NCBI GenBank assembly: GCA_910579325.1
Contig: CAJTTU010000057.1
Coordinates: forward strand, 1-22,141
Source of the DNA: an uncultured Lachnospiraceae bacterium
Lineage (GTDB): Bacteria; Bacillota; Clostridia; Lachnospirales; Lachnospiraceae
Length of the DNA stretch: 22,141 nt
Direction: 5' to 3'
Shown here piece by piece: positions 1-8,257 of this stretch. Every line of letters starts with the position of its first letter. The stretch's first letter is position 1. The notes below the pieces were generated by a model. That model did no database searches and was not told the origin of the DNA. It was given only the letters and a program-made list of their open reading frames with translations. Position numbers and translations under genes: made by a program.

Positions 1-280
1 CCTTCCTTTCTACGGGACGAAGCTGTATGATATGTGCAGGGAAAACAACCTGCTGGCCCAGTCCGTGCTTGGCAGCGATTTCTTCCACTCCAGCATGACC
101 GGCACCAAATACCTGACCACGGAAGAGCTGATGAAGCTCAGACGGAACATCCTGCTCCAGTTCTACCTGCGGCCCACTTATATATTGAAAAAAATGAAGG
201 AATGTGTCCGCCAGCCAAAGGTATTTCTCAATTACGCGAAATACGGCATCAAGCTGGTGGTGAATCTGTTCCGGCACTGA
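1..280 (+). CDS. B12-binding radical SAM protein, C-terminal end only
   Basis: This is the last 92 or so codons of a gene that begins before the window; the frame is open from base 2 to the TGA at 278-280. The visible part has PFYGTKLYDMCRENNLL, matching the conserved P-[FY]-x-G-T-x-L-Y segment near the end of the radical SAM barrel in cobalamin-dependent (BchE/HpnJ-like) enzymes. It is followed by LTTEELMKLRRNILLQFYLRP and a basic, moderately hydrophobic tail, also usual for this group. The iron-sulfur CxxxCxxC motif and the B12 domain would lie upstream and cannot be seen, so the substrate cannot be stated. The family assignment rests on the tail pattern alone. The next gene follows in the same direction. 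Confidence 0.6.
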   Translation, partial: LPFYGTKLYDMCRENNLLAQSVLGSDFFHSSMTGTKYLTTEELMKLRRNILLQFYLRPTYILKKMKECVRQPKVFLNYAKYGIKLVVNLFRH

Positions 281-300
281 CAGATAATGTCAGGTGACTT

Positions 301-372
301 ATGAAAAACAGCGACTTCCCTCACGGGGCTCGGGAGGGAAGCCGCGGAATTATATTAAGGAGACTCCCATGA
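301..372 (+). CDS. Possible 23-residue leader ORF coupled to the PucR-type regulator
   Basis: A short ORF starts with ATG at 301, preceded by AGGTGA at 292-297, a plausible if closely spaced ribosome binding site. It encodes 23 residues beginning MKNSDFPHGAREG and ends in TGA at 370-372, which overlaps the ATG of the next gene (ATGA at 369-372). The 8-bp hairpin at 315-341 lies inside it. This arrangement would allow translational coupling or leader control of the regulator gene. No homologue is recognised and the peptide is very short, so it may be fortuitous. Confidence 0.3.
   Translation: MKNSDFPHGAREGSRGIILRRLP
315..341 (+). other. Hairpin in the leader of the PucR-type gene
   Basis: CTTCCCTC (315-322) pairs perfectly with GAGGGAAG (334-341) around an 11-nt loop. 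There is no U-tract after it (the following bases are CCGCGGAATTATATT), so it is not a standard intrinsic terminator for the upstream radical SAM gene. It ends about 16 nt before the AAGGAGA ribosome binding site of the downstream gene and could act as a leader structure or a weak, non-canonical terminator. Confidence 0.4.
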
Positions 373-1871
373 AGCTGTCCATGTCCATACTGGATGCCTG
401 GTTTCATTCCCAGGGCTATTCCCCGGAATCCCATATCGTAAACGACAAGCTTTGTCTGACCGGGGCAAGGTTTTTTCAGGATTCCCCCCATCCGAACTAT
501 GTCTGCCTTATGACAGCTTCCCAGCTCAGTGAACAGATTCCTCCTGTAAAAGATCCGGACAGCCCGGTTCTGGTCAACGGCGAGGATTATATCCTGCTGC
601 CCGGACAGCCGGTAAACAGGATTATCGATCTGACCATGGAAGCCTTTGAATTCTATTCCAGCTGGGAGACGTCTCTGCTGCAGAAAATTATCACGGAAAC
701 CACCCTGCAGGACCTTTTAGATCTGGCCCATGTGGTGATCGGCCGCCCCATGAATATCTGCAATACCAGAGCCTGGATTTACGCCGTCACCAAGGGCTAC
801 GGCTCCTATGTACATCCTCACTGGAAAAATTATGTGTCCAAGGATACTTCCTATGAACTGAACAACGATATCAGCCTAGAAATGAAAAACCGGCCGCTGA
901 ATAAGGATAACCGGCCCACCGTGGCCTACTCTACGGCCTCCGGCGGCATGGTACTCTATGCGGACATTGTGGTGGAGGGCGAGCGGATCGGAGAAATCAT
1001 GGCCTATGAGAACAACCGGCCTTTTACCGAAAAAGATATTCAGATCATGCACATTTTCCAGGACGTGGTGGCCGCTTACGCCCGGAACAATCCCAGCGTG
1101 CTCCGCTCCCGCTCCGTGGTATCGGAATATCTCCAGGACATGCTGCTGCAAAAGCCTCTGGATCATTACAATGTGGGCTATCTGCTGAACCTGTACGGCT
1201 GGGAAGCGGACAACCCCTTTGTCGTCCTCTGCGTCCAGGCCAAAAAGTCAGGGCAGTCCGACGTCATCGGCCGGCTCTGCGACGACCTGGAGGACTCCAT
1301 CGCCAATGTCCAGGCCTTTCCCTATGACAATCTGGCCGTGGCCCTGATCAGCCTGAAATACTGGAAGGATATCGACGAAGTGATTCAGATGCTTTTGAAG
1401 ATTATCCCAAAACGGTCCTTTTCCTGGGGCTTAAGCCATGGCTTCCGGGGACTGGACAGCTTTCTGGACTATCACCGACAGGCCGTCTATGCGCTGGAGC
1501 ATGCGGTCCGGTTCCGCCTGCCCTACAGCACCATGCGCAGTATTGCCATCGGCTGCCTGCGGGAAAACCTGATGCAGAATCCCTGGCTGAAAAGCCTGCT
1601 CCACCCGGATTTCCTGACGCTGACCCACTATGACATTGAAAACAATACCCAGTATACCAGTTCTCTGTACTGGTATCTGTTCTATTCCGGCAATTATACG
1701 GATGCGGCAAATCAGCTGGACCTGCACCGGAATACGCTGATCTACCGGATTAACCGAATCCGGGAGATTGTCCATATCAATCCGGAAGATATCAATGAGA
1801 AGGAGCTGTTTCTCCTCTCCTACCTGCTGTACCCTTACGACAGCGCCAACCTCACCGCAAATCCTGAATAA
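369..1871 (+). CDS. PucR-family helix-turn-helix transcriptional regulator
   Basis: A 500-residue cytoplasmic regulator. The C-terminal end (about residues 435-490) carries the PucR/CdaR-type HTH: GNYTDAANQLDLHRNTLIYR followed by INRIREI and a short acidic segment. This matches the family pattern in which the helix-turn-helix sits at the extreme C-terminus. Residues about 110-240 look GAF-like and 280-350 resemble the GGDEF-related middle domain of this family; both are reading by eye. Start chosen at ATG 369 because AAGGAGA stands at 357-363. An earlier in-frame ATG at 294 has no such site and would read through the leader. The gene ends inside the 3' end of the convergent amidase gene (20-bp overlap). 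The inducer is unknown; members typically control purine, amino acid or sugar-acid metabolism. Confidence 0.85.
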   Translation: MKLSMSILDAWFHSQGYSPESHIVNDKLCLTGARFFQDSPHPNYVCLMTASQLSEQIPPVKDPDSPVLVNGEDYILLPGQPVNRIIDLTMEAFEFYSSWETSLLQKIITETTLQDLLDLAHVVIGRPMNICNTRAWIYAVTKGYGSYVHPHWKNYVSKDTSYELNNDISLEMKNRPLNKDNRPTVAYSTASGGMVLYADIVVEGERIGEIMAYENNRPFTEKDIQIMHIFQDVVAAYARNNPSVLRSRSVVSEYLQDMLLQKPLDHYNVGYLLNLYGWEADNPFVVLCVQAKKSGQSDVIGRLCDDLEDSIANVQAFPYDNLAVALISLKYWKDIDEVIQMLLKIIPKRSFSWGLSHGFRGLDSFLDYHRQAVYALEHAVRFRLPYSTMRSIAIGCLRENLMQNPWLKSLLHPDFLTLTHYDIENNTQYTSSLYWYLFYSGNYTDAANQLDLHRNTLIYRINRIREIVHINPEDINEKELFLLSYLLYPYDSANLTANPE

Positions 1872-2802
1872 ACCGCTCCCATGCCTCCTGATTTCTCACA
1901 TAATACAGAGGGCATTCTTTTCCTGTCACGTCATAATGACGAATCACGTCCTCGCTGCTGTCCAGCTTAAAAGACTCGCACAGCCATTTGGTCAGATGAA
2001 CCAGCGACTCATAGGTGGCCTGGGTAAACTCCCCGCTCTCGTCGGGATGGCAGCACTCGATGGAGATGGTGTCCTGATTCCGGTCATTGGAGCAGTAGGC
2101 GATCTCGTCCAAAGGGATACACTGAATAATTTCCCCATCCAGTCCGATAATAAAATGACTGCTGGCATAGGTTTTATGACTCTCGGCCAGACCGTTAAAA
2201 TAGCTCTGGTTCTGCCTGGCGGTGGTGTCCGGATTGCCCACATAATGGACGACGACGCCATTCACCCACTCCAGCTCTGTCTGAGGGCGGGAATAGGGAT
2301 TGGGCTCGATATAGTCTTCTTCAATCCACTGAGGTTTGTCCAGCTTCGAGATGTGTATTTTTTTTCGAAAAATGGAAAGCTGAGACAGCCGCAGGTACGC
2401 AGATACCAGGCCAGCCCCGATCACAGCGACAAGCAGCAGCCAAAACAGCCCTTTTCGCAGTCTGCGCCACCGGCTCCGCCGCTTTCTGCGCCGCAAAAGC
2501 TTCTTTTTCCGGCGCTGGAAGTCCTCGTCACGCCGCTGCTTTGCCCGCTGACCTTTTGCCTGCTGCCGTACATTCCGCTGTCTGCTGCCCTGGAAGTTTC
2601 TTTCAGACTGATCTTCTTCCTGAAAGTGTCCTTCCTCCCGGCCATGCCCCTCCCAGCGGTATGTCCCACATTGTTGTTCTTCGTATTGATATCCTGCCGG
2701 CCGACGCCCCGCACGGCGATATTCCTCTTGCTGACGCCCTGTCCTTCTCTCTGTATTTTCCCGCTTCGTTCCTCTATCTTTTCTTCCCGTAAAACGGTTC
2801 AT
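1852..2802 (-). CDS. Membrane-anchored N-acetylmuramoyl-L-alanine amidase (amidase_2/PGRP fold)
   Basis: A 316-residue protein. Residues 1-117 form a highly charged, Arg/Gln/Glu-rich, low-complexity tail. A single membrane segment follows at about 119-138 (LFWLLLVAVIGAGLVSAYL), and residues 165-316 form an amidase_2 domain. The zinc ligands of the family are present: H187 in VVVHYVG, H289 in RHYDVTGKECP and C297. E249 and K295 are also conserved, so the enzyme looks active. By the positive-inside rule the tail is cytoplasmic and the catalytic domain outside, where it would cleave the bond between MurNAc and L-Ala of peptidoglycan. No good ribosome binding site is visible at ATG 2802 (GTGAGAT lies about 8 nt upstream), so the start is less certain than the domain. 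The gene is convergent with the PucR-type gene. Confidence 0.85.
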   Translation of the reverse strand: MNRFTGRKDRGTKRENTERRTGRQQEEYRRAGRRPAGYQYEEQQCGTYRWEGHGREEGHFQEEDQSERNFQGSRQRNVRQQAKGQRAKQRRDEDFQRRKKKLLRRRKRRSRWRRLRKGLFWLLLVAVIGAGLVSAYLRLSQLSIFRKKIHISKLDKPQWIEEDYIEPNPYSRPQTELEWVNGVVVHYVGNPDTTARQNQSYFNGLAESHKTYASSHFIIGLDGEIIQCIPLDEIAYCSNDRNQDTISIECCHPDESGEFTQATYESLVHLTKWLCESFKLDSSEDVIRHYDVTGKECPLYYVRNQEAWERFIQDLR

Positions 2803-2856
2803 GATAATCCGATCTCACTTATTCCGTATTTCACTGATATATTTGGTTCCATAAAC

Positions 2857-2865
2857 AGTATACCA
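2857..2865 (-). promoter_or_regulatory. Extended -10 promoter candidate for the amidase gene
   Basis: On the minus strand TGGTATACT gives an extended -10 element (TG-N-TATACT) about 55 bp before the amidase start. No convincing -35 hexamer stands at the right distance, which is tolerated by extended -10 promoters. Confidence 0.4.
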
Positions 2866-3009
2866 GCTTTCGACATTATTTTCGCATATGATATCTTACA
2901 AAATAATTACGGAAATATATAGATTGTCTAAAGGAACACAATAATCACTTGAAGACCAGCGCAAATACATCCATTGGCCAAACCGCCTGCCCCCAAACGG
3001 CTCCGCCTG

Positions 3010-3336
3010 CTATACCACCGCTTCCACAATCGTCCTGCCGCCTAACCGTATTGTCTTTACGCCCATTTCTTTCTTTTTGTTAAAATTAAAACTGAGCATA
3101 TATCCCCGGTTCAGATGGAAGTAATCCAGATAACCCAGAAGCTGATTTTCCCCTCTTTCATTATACTCATTTCCATGCCAAATTTTGAGTTCCACCGCAA
3201 ATTGCTCACCCCGGTAATCCACAATCAGATCGGTTCGCTTCGCATCTCGTGTCTGCGCCTCGATATAATAATTTCCCACGCCGTTGATAATCGGCTTCAG
3301 ATAAAGCAAAAAAAATTCCGCCCTTGCAATGAGCAC
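3010..3336 (-). pseudogene. C-terminal fragment of an AAA-ATPase-like/PD-(D/E)XK nuclease family protein
   Basis: The 108 codons correspond to the nuclease-like C-terminus of the abundant Clostridia/Bacteroidetes family with an N-terminal AAA-ATPase-like domain and a C-terminal PD-(D/E)XK domain (usually about 500 residues or more). The core is visible: D36 in RTDLIVDY, E49 and K51 in VELKIWHG, and a Q65-x-x-x-Y69 pair in the following helix. The C-terminal stretch GYMLSFNFNKKKEMGV is typical. The frame is closed by TAA directly before the GTG at 3336, no ribosome binding site is seen, and no part of the ATPase domain was found in any frame upstream. The piece therefore looks like a 3' remnant that lost about four fifths of the gene. 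It could be expressed as a small protein, but nothing supports that. Confidence 0.7.
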
Positions 3337-3615
3337 TTAGAGTCTGTTCTTTAGACCCTTACGTGCGATGCATGGAAAATTGTTAGCGGGTGTCTTTTAG
3401 CCGCTTACTATTTTTCAGGGCTTGTCCGGTTCGTTGCTGTCTTTTCATAAATTATTTAACACTGCCAAAACTTCATTATCCTTTATTTATTCTATCATCG
3501 CACCCGGGATCTGTAAAGAAATCCGGCAAAATATGCCATGATACTATGATATTCGGGCATAAGGAACATAAGAAATGGACGATATGCCTTTAGCGCCGAA
3601 AGACGCCTCTGAACC
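3337..3615. other. Gene-free interval
   Basis: Between the nuclease fragment and the guaB terminator I see no convincing coding sequence. It is AT-rich with short interrupted ORFs on both strands. One weak hairpin is present (AGCGG at 3385-3389 with CCGCT further on, followed by ACTATTTTT) but it serves no recognisable gene. The interval may be what is left of the missing upstream part of the nuclease gene, though no residual similarity was recognised. Confidence 0.4.
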
Positions 3616-3664
3616 GGAAAAAGCCCCGGATGAAACGGCTTGTTTCCGTCTCTTCCGGGGCTTT
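3616..3664 (-). terminator. Intrinsic terminator of guaB
   Basis: AAAGCCCCGGA (3620-3630) and TCCGGGGCTTT (3654-3664) form a perfect 11-bp GC-rich stem. The loop contains a further small GAAAC/GTTTC stem. Read on the minus strand the stem is followed by a run of five T (minus strand, 3616-3622 region) and lies about 36 bp after the guaB stop codon. Confidence 0.85.
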
Positions 3665-3700
3665 CCTGTTTTATTCCTGACTTCTGTCTTCCTGATTTCT

Positions 3701-5155
3701 TTACTCCTGGCTGCTGTAATTCGGCGCCTCTTTCGTAATATGGATATCATGAGGATGGCTTTCCTTCAGAGAAGCCGCGGAAATCTTGATAAACTTTCCG
3801 GTTCTCTGCAGGGTCTCGATATCCGGCGCGCCGCAGTAGCCCATGCCGGAACGCAGGCCGCCTGCCATCTGGAACACTGTGTCCTCCACGGTTCCCTTGT
3901 AGGCCACACGACCTTCTACGCCCTCCGGAACCAGCTTCTTGGCATCCGCCTGGAAGTAGCGGTCCTTGCTTCCGTTCTCCATAGCCGCGATGGAACCCAT
4001 GCCGCGGTAAACCTTATATTTCCTGCCCTGGTACAGCTCGAAATCGCCGGGTGCCTCGTCGCAGCCCGCAAACAGGCTGCCCATCATACATACGTTCCCG
4101 CCTGCGGCGATGGCTTTGGTCAGATCGCCGGTGTACTTGATACCGCCGTCGGCGATAATCGGAATGCCGTACTCCTTCGCAACTTTATAACAGTCCATAA
4201 TCGCCGTAATCTGGGGCACGCCGATGCCGGCCACCACACGGGTCGTACAGATGGAGCCGGGGCCGATGCCTACCTTCACCGCGTCCACGCCCGCCTCGAT
4301 CAGATCTCTCGTAGCCTCGGCGGTAGCCACATTTCCCGCAATCACCTGCAAAAGCGGATATTTCGCTTTGATTTCTTTTAACGTACGGATAATATTCGCG
4401 GAATGGCCGTGAGCGGAGTCGATGACGATCACGTCCACCTTGGCATTCACCAACGCGTCCACCCGCACCATCACATCTTTCGTGATGCCTACGGCGGCGC
4501 CGCAGAGCAGCCGTCCCTGCTCATCTTTGGCGGAATATGGGTACTTAATCTGTTTCTCGATATCTTTGATCGTGATCAGACCTTTCAGATTAAAGTTCTC
4601 GTCCACGATCGGCAGCTTTTCCTTCCTGGCCTTTGCCAGCATCATCTTGGCTTCCTCCAGGGTAACGCCCTCCCTGGCCGTCACCAGCCCTTCCGAGGTC
4701 ATGGACTCCTTGATCTTTTTCGTGAAATCCTTCTCGAACAGCAAATCCCTGTTGGTAATGATGCCCACCAGTTTTTTCCCTTCCGTGATGGGAACGCCGG
4801 AAATCCTGTATTTTCCCATCAGCCTGTTGGCATCCTCCAGGGTGTGCTCCGGCGACAGGTAAAATGGATCCGTGATCACGCCGTTCTCAGACCGTTTTAC
4901 CTTGTCCACTTCATCCGCCTGAGCTTCCACGGACATATTTTTGTGGATAATGCCGATCCCGCCCTGTCTGGCCATGGCGATCGCCATCCTGTATTCCGTG
5001 ACCGTATCCATCCCTGCGCTCATCAGCGGAATATTCAGTCTGATCTTTTTCGTCAGCCAGGTAGAAAGGTCTACCTGATTCGGAATCACTTCCGAATAAG
5101 AAGGAACCAGCAGCACATCGTCAAAGGTAATGCCCTCACCGATAATCGTACCCAT
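3701..5155 (-). CDS. guaB: Inosine-5'-monophosphate dehydrogenase
   Basis: A 484-residue cytoplasmic enzyme that oxidises IMP to XMP with NAD+, the committed step of guanine nucleotide synthesis. The N-terminus FDDVLLVPSYS is diagnostic. Two CBS domains occupy about residues 92-205 (SEGLVTAREGVTLEEA and KGLITIKDIEKQ). The active-site loop GIGPGSICTTR at 297-306 holds catalytic Cys303, and the flap region contains the Arg-Tyr pair at 399-400. Length equals that of typical bacterial enzymes. The start is ATG 5155, with GAGGAT about 9 nt upstream; 40 further in-frame codons upstream lie in the leader and have no family similarity. It has its own promoter at 5279-5307 and terminator at 3616-3664, so it is probably monocistronic. 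No guanine riboswitch was recognised in the roughly 115-nt leader. Confidence 0.98.
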   Translation of the reverse strand: MGTIIGEGITFDDVLLVPSYSEVIPNQVDLSTWLTKKIRLNIPLMSAGMDTVTEYRMAIAMARQGGIGIIHKNMSVEAQADEVDKVKRSENGVITDPFYLSPEHTLEDANRLMGKYRISGVPITEGKKLVGIITNRDLLFEKDFTKKIKESMTSEGLVTAREGVTLEEAKMMLAKARKEKLPIVDENFNLKGLITIKDIEKQIKYPYSAKDEQGRLLCGAAVGITKDVMVRVDALVNAKVDVIVIDSAHGHSANIIRTLKEIKAKYPLLQVIAGNVATAEATRDLIEAGVDAVKVGIGPGSICTTRVVAGIGVPQITAIMDCYKVAKEYGIPIIADGGIKYTGDLTKAIAAGGNVCMMGSLFAGCDEAPGDFELYQGRKYKVYRGMGSIAAMENGSKDRYFQADAKKLVPEGVEGRVAYKGTVEDTVFQMAGGLRSGMGYCGAPDIETLQRTGKFIKISAASLKESHPHDIHITKEAPNYSSQE

Positions 5156-5278
5156 TTCTTTTCCATCCTCACTTTCTCTCTGACATACTCCCGGAATCTT
5201 GCGGCGCCTGCTTTCGCGGCTGACAAGGCACTGTGAAACCCCAGGAATACATACTGTTTTTTCCGGTATTTTCAAAAT

Positions 5279-5307
5279 AGTGTAACAGAAAACAAGGATA
5301 CTGTCAA
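5279..5307 (-). promoter_or_regulatory. Sigma-A-type promoter of guaB
   Basis: On the minus strand TTGACA (5302-5307) and TACACT (5279-5284) are separated by exactly 17 bp. Transcription would start near 5272 and give a leader of about 115 nt before the guaB start codon. Confidence 0.75.
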
Positions 5308-5359
5308 ATCAAAAAATATGTCGTTTTTTCAGTTTTCTTTGTATGAAATCCCAAAAATA

Positions 5360-7204
5360 TCAGTTCACTTTTGATTTTTGATTGTGCGCCATCCGTTTTC
5401 TCATGGCGGCATCCAGAATCCGTTTTCTGATTCTGATATTTTCCGGCGTCACCTCCAGAAGCTCGTCGGTGTCGATAAATTCCAGCGCCTGTTCCAGACT
5501 TAAAATCTTCGGCGGCGTCAGCTTTAAGGCGTCGTCGGAGCCGGAGGCTCTGGTGTTGGTCAGCTGCTTGCGCTTGCACACATTGACCTCCACATCCTCG
5601 CTTTTGCCGTTCTGGCCGATCACCATACCGGCATATACCTTCTCGCCGGGACCCACAAAGAGGGTCCCTCTCTCCTGGGCGTTAAACAGACCGTAAGTGA
5701 TCGTCTCCCCGGACTCAAAGGCAATCAGGGAGCCCTGCTTGCGGTATTGAATATCGCCCTTATAAGGACCGTAGTCGTCAAAAATGGTATTCATAATACC
5801 GTTTCCCTTTGTATCGGTCAGAAATTCTCCCCGGTATCCGATCAGCCCTCTGGCCGGAATGGCAAATTCCATCCGTGTATAGCCGCTGTCCGAAGCGGAC
5901 ATGCCCTGCAGCTCACCCTTTCGCAGACTCAGCTTCTGGATCACCGTACCGGAAAATTCTTCGGGCACATCGATATAGGCCAGCTCCATAGGCTCTAATT
6001 TCCGTCCCTTCTCGTCCTCCTTATACAGCACCTCCGCCTTGCTGACCGCAAATTCATAACCTTCCCGCCTCATATTCTCGATCAGAACAGACAGATGCAG
6101 CTCTCCTCTGCCGGATACCTTAAAGCAGTCCGGGCTGTCCGTCTCCTCCACCCGCAGGCTGACGTCCGTATTCAGCTCCCGGAACAGACGCTCTCTGATA
6201 TGGCGGGAAGTGACAAATTTCCCCTCCTGTCCTGCCAGCGGGCTGTCATTTACCATAAAATTCATGGCAATCGTGGGCTCAGAAATCTTCTGGAAGGGAA
6301 TCGGCTCCGGATGGTCCGGGGAGCACAGCGTATCCCCGATATGGATGTCGGCGATGCCGGACACCGCCACGATGGAACCCATGCCGGCCTCCTGTACCTC
6401 TACTTTATTCAAACCGTCAAATTCATAAAGACGGCTCACCTTCACCTTTTTCATCTTTTGCAGATCATGGGCATTGACGATCACCACATCCTGGTTGACA
6501 CGCAGGGAACCGTTGTCAATCTTGCCCACGCCGATGCGGCCCACATATTCGTTGTAATCGATGGTGCTGATCAGCATCTGGGTATCTGCCTCGGGATCTC
6601 CCTCCGGCGCCGGAATATGGTTTAAAATCGTCTCGAACAGCGGCGTCATGTCCTTCGGCTCATCCGCCAGATTCGCCACTGCGTAGCCGTCTCTGGCCGA
6701 AGCGTAGATAAAGGGACAGTCAAGCTGAGCGTCGGAGGCGTCCAGCTCGATCAGAAGCTCCAGCACCTCGTCCACCACCTGCTCCGGTCGGGCCTCGGGA
6801 CGGTCGATCTTATTGACGCAGACGATCACCGCCAGGTCAAGCTCCAGCGCCTTTTTCAGCACGAATTTCGTCTGGGGCATAGCCCCCTCGAAAGCGTCCA
6901 CCAGAAGGACCACGCCGTTTACCATCTTCAGCACACGCTCCACCTCGCCGCCAAAATCCGCATGGCCGGGGGTGTCCACAATATTAATCTTTGTATCGCG
7001 ATAAAAGACCGCCGTATTTTTGGAGAGGATCGTGATGCCTCTCTCCCGCTCGATATCATTGGAGTCCATAACCCGCTCCGCTACTTCCTGGTTTTCCCGG
7101 AACACGCCGCTTTGCTTTAACAGTCCGTCTACCAGCGTAGTCTTGCCGTGATCGACATGGGCGATAATGGCCACGTTTCTGACGTCTTCTCTCTTTGTTC
7201 TCAT
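5360..7204 (-). CDS. typA: Ribosome-associated translational GTPase TypA/BipA
   Basis: A 614-residue GTPase of the EF-G/LepA superfamily that acts on the ribosome and is needed for assembly or growth under stress and at low temperature. All G motifs are visible: AHVDHGKT (15-22), the switch RERGITI (53-59), DTPGH (77-81), NKID (131-134) and SAR in the G5 region. The C-terminal part contains the TypA-type segment ARGLIGYRGEFLTDTKG and then VNVCKRKQLTNTRASG. Length is that of the family. The ribosome binding site region GGAAAGAGAGTGAG precedes ATG 7204. It lies 39 bp downstream of yitT in the same direction with no terminator seen between them, so read-through from the yitT promoter is likely. 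No clear terminator separates it from the guaB promoter region. Confidence 0.97.
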   Translation of the reverse strand: MRTKREDVRNVAIIAHVDHGKTTLVDGLLKQSGVFRENQEVAERVMDSNDIERERGITILSKNTAVFYRDTKINIVDTPGHADFGGEVERVLKMVNGVVLLVDAFEGAMPQTKFVLKKALELDLAVIVCVNKIDRPEARPEQVVDEVLELLIELDASDAQLDCPFIYASARDGYAVANLADEPKDMTPLFETILNHIPAPEGDPEADTQMLISTIDYNEYVGRIGVGKIDNGSLRVNQDVVIVNAHDLQKMKKVKVSRLYEFDGLNKVEVQEAGMGSIVAVSGIADIHIGDTLCSPDHPEPIPFQKISEPTIAMNFMVNDSPLAGQEGKFVTSRHIRERLFRELNTDVSLRVEETDSPDCFKVSGRGELHLSVLIENMRREGYEFAVSKAEVLYKEDEKGRKLEPMELAYIDVPEEFSGTVIQKLSLRKGELQGMSASDSGYTRMEFAIPARGLIGYRGEFLTDTKGNGIMNTIFDDYGPYKGDIQYRKQGSLIAFESGETITYGLFNAQERGTLFVGPGEKVYAGMVIGQNGKSEDVEVNVCKRKQLTNTRASGSDDALKLTPPKILSLEQALEFIDTDELLEVTPENIRIRKRILDAAMRKRMAHNQKSKVN

Positions 7205-7243
7205 ACTCTTTTGCTCACTCTCTTTCCTATATATACAGTTTTG

Positions 7244-8140
7244 TCAGCCGTTCAGCTTCTTCATATAATTGCCGTCGATGGAAGCGCCTTCCTGCACGAT
7301 GACAAAGGCGTCCTGGTTATGTTTATGCACAATCCGTTTCAGATGAGGAATCTCATATTTGGACAGCACAACAAGAAGGATGCTGGTATCCTCCTTCGTA
7401 TAGGCGCCCTGGGCATTCCACTGGGTAACGCCCCGGCCAAGCTCTATAAAGATTTCTTCTTCCATCTCTTTCACGCCGGTCTTGGTGATAATCAGCACTT
7501 CCATATTGATATTCTGAGAGTGGATTTTGTCCACCACAAAGGAAGATACCGCTGCGTAGATCACGGAATAGATCGCCGTAGGGACATCGAACAGAACCAA
7601 ACAGATCCCATACAGCACCACGTTGGCCGACAGACTGATCTTCCCAATACTGGCGTTTCTTTTTTTCTTAATCATGTACAGACCCACAATATCCAGTCCG
7701 CCCTGGGAACTGCCCATTTTCAGAACCAGCCCGGTGCCGAATCCGGTAATCAGGCCGCCGATCAGGCTGCACCCCAGAATATCCTCCGTTAAGATCGGCG
7801 CCGACGGTATGGGAATCAGAGACATGCACAGCGTCACCGCCGAAACACAGATCAGCGTCTTCGCGAAAAAATATTTCCCGATGGTTCTGAACGCCATGAC
7901 AAACAGCGGAATATTAACCAGATAATAAATGATACCGGCAATATCGAAGCCCCCGAGAGGCAGATGCAGGTAATTCACCAGAAGGGTACGCAGCACCTGG
8001 CAGAACCCCATAACGCCGCCGCTGTAAAGCCCTGCGGGAACAAGAAACAGGTTCAGCCCAAAGGCATAGATCAAAACGCCCGCAAATGCCGTCAGCAGCT
8101 TTTTCAGCTCCGCAGGCGACTGCCAATATGTCTTCTTCAT
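7244..8140 (-). CDS. YitT family membrane protein (DUF161 plus DUF2179)
   Basis: A 298-residue integral membrane protein of unknown function. The N-terminal two thirds contain five or so hydrophobic helices with the family motifs GLNLFLVPAGLYSGGVMGF (28-46) and GTGLVLKMGSSQGGLDIVG (135-153). The C-terminal soluble part, from about residue 212 (NMEVLIITKTGVKEMEEEI), matches DUF2179, a small domain thought to bind a ligand. AAAGGA stands about 10 nt before ATG 8140. It is preceded by a good promoter at 8229-8257 and followed closely by typA, with which it probably shares a transcript. Confidence 0.92.
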   Translation of the reverse strand: MKKTYWQSPAELKKLLTAFAGVLIYAFGLNLFLVPAGLYSGGVMGFCQVLRTLLVNYLHLPLGGFDIAGIIYYLVNIPLFVMAFRTIGKYFFAKTLICVSAVTLCMSLIPIPSAPILTEDILGCSLIGGLITGFGTGLVLKMGSSQGGLDIVGLYMIKKKRNASIGKISLSANVVLYGICLVLFDVPTAIYSVIYAAVSSFVVDKIHSQNINMEVLIITKTGVKEMEEEIFIELGRGVTQWNAQGAYTKEDTSILLVVLSKYEIPHLKRIVHKHNQDAFVIVQEGASIDGNYMKKLNG

Positions 8141-8228
8141 ACGATAATAATCCTTTCGACCATTCTTTCCTTAATAATCAGCGCAACGGCATACCGATTA
8201 CCCCTTCCGTTTTGCGTCATACCAATGT

Positions 8229-8257
8229 AGTATAGAACCGACACGGATAAAAATCAA
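8229..8257 (-). promoter_or_regulatory. Promoter of yitT-typA
   Basis: On the minus strand TTGATT (8252-8257) and TATACT (8229-8234) are spaced by 17 bp. The -35 hexamer overlaps the stop codon of the kinase remnant at 8254-8256, so the end of the signalling operon and the start of this one touch. No terminator separates them. Confidence 0.65.

Noticed and set aside
1768..2922. A 384-codon plus-strand ORF opposite the amidase gene
   Set aside because: It is antisense to a gene with an intact zinc-ligand set, its translation is low-complexity and Pro/Leu-rich, and it has no suitable ribosome binding site.
3575..5236. Long plus-strand ORFs opposite guaB
   Set aside because: GuaB is unmistakable on the minus strand; the opposite frames show no family character and one begins over the guaB terminator.
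5156..5272. Purine riboswitch in the guaB leader
   Set aside because: No recognisable three-way-junction purine aptamer and no terminator/antiterminator pair were seen in the leader.
5156..5275. N-terminal extension of GuaB by 40 residues
   Set aside because: The extension lies in the transcribed leader, has no family similarity, and a ribosome binding site precedes ATG 5155.
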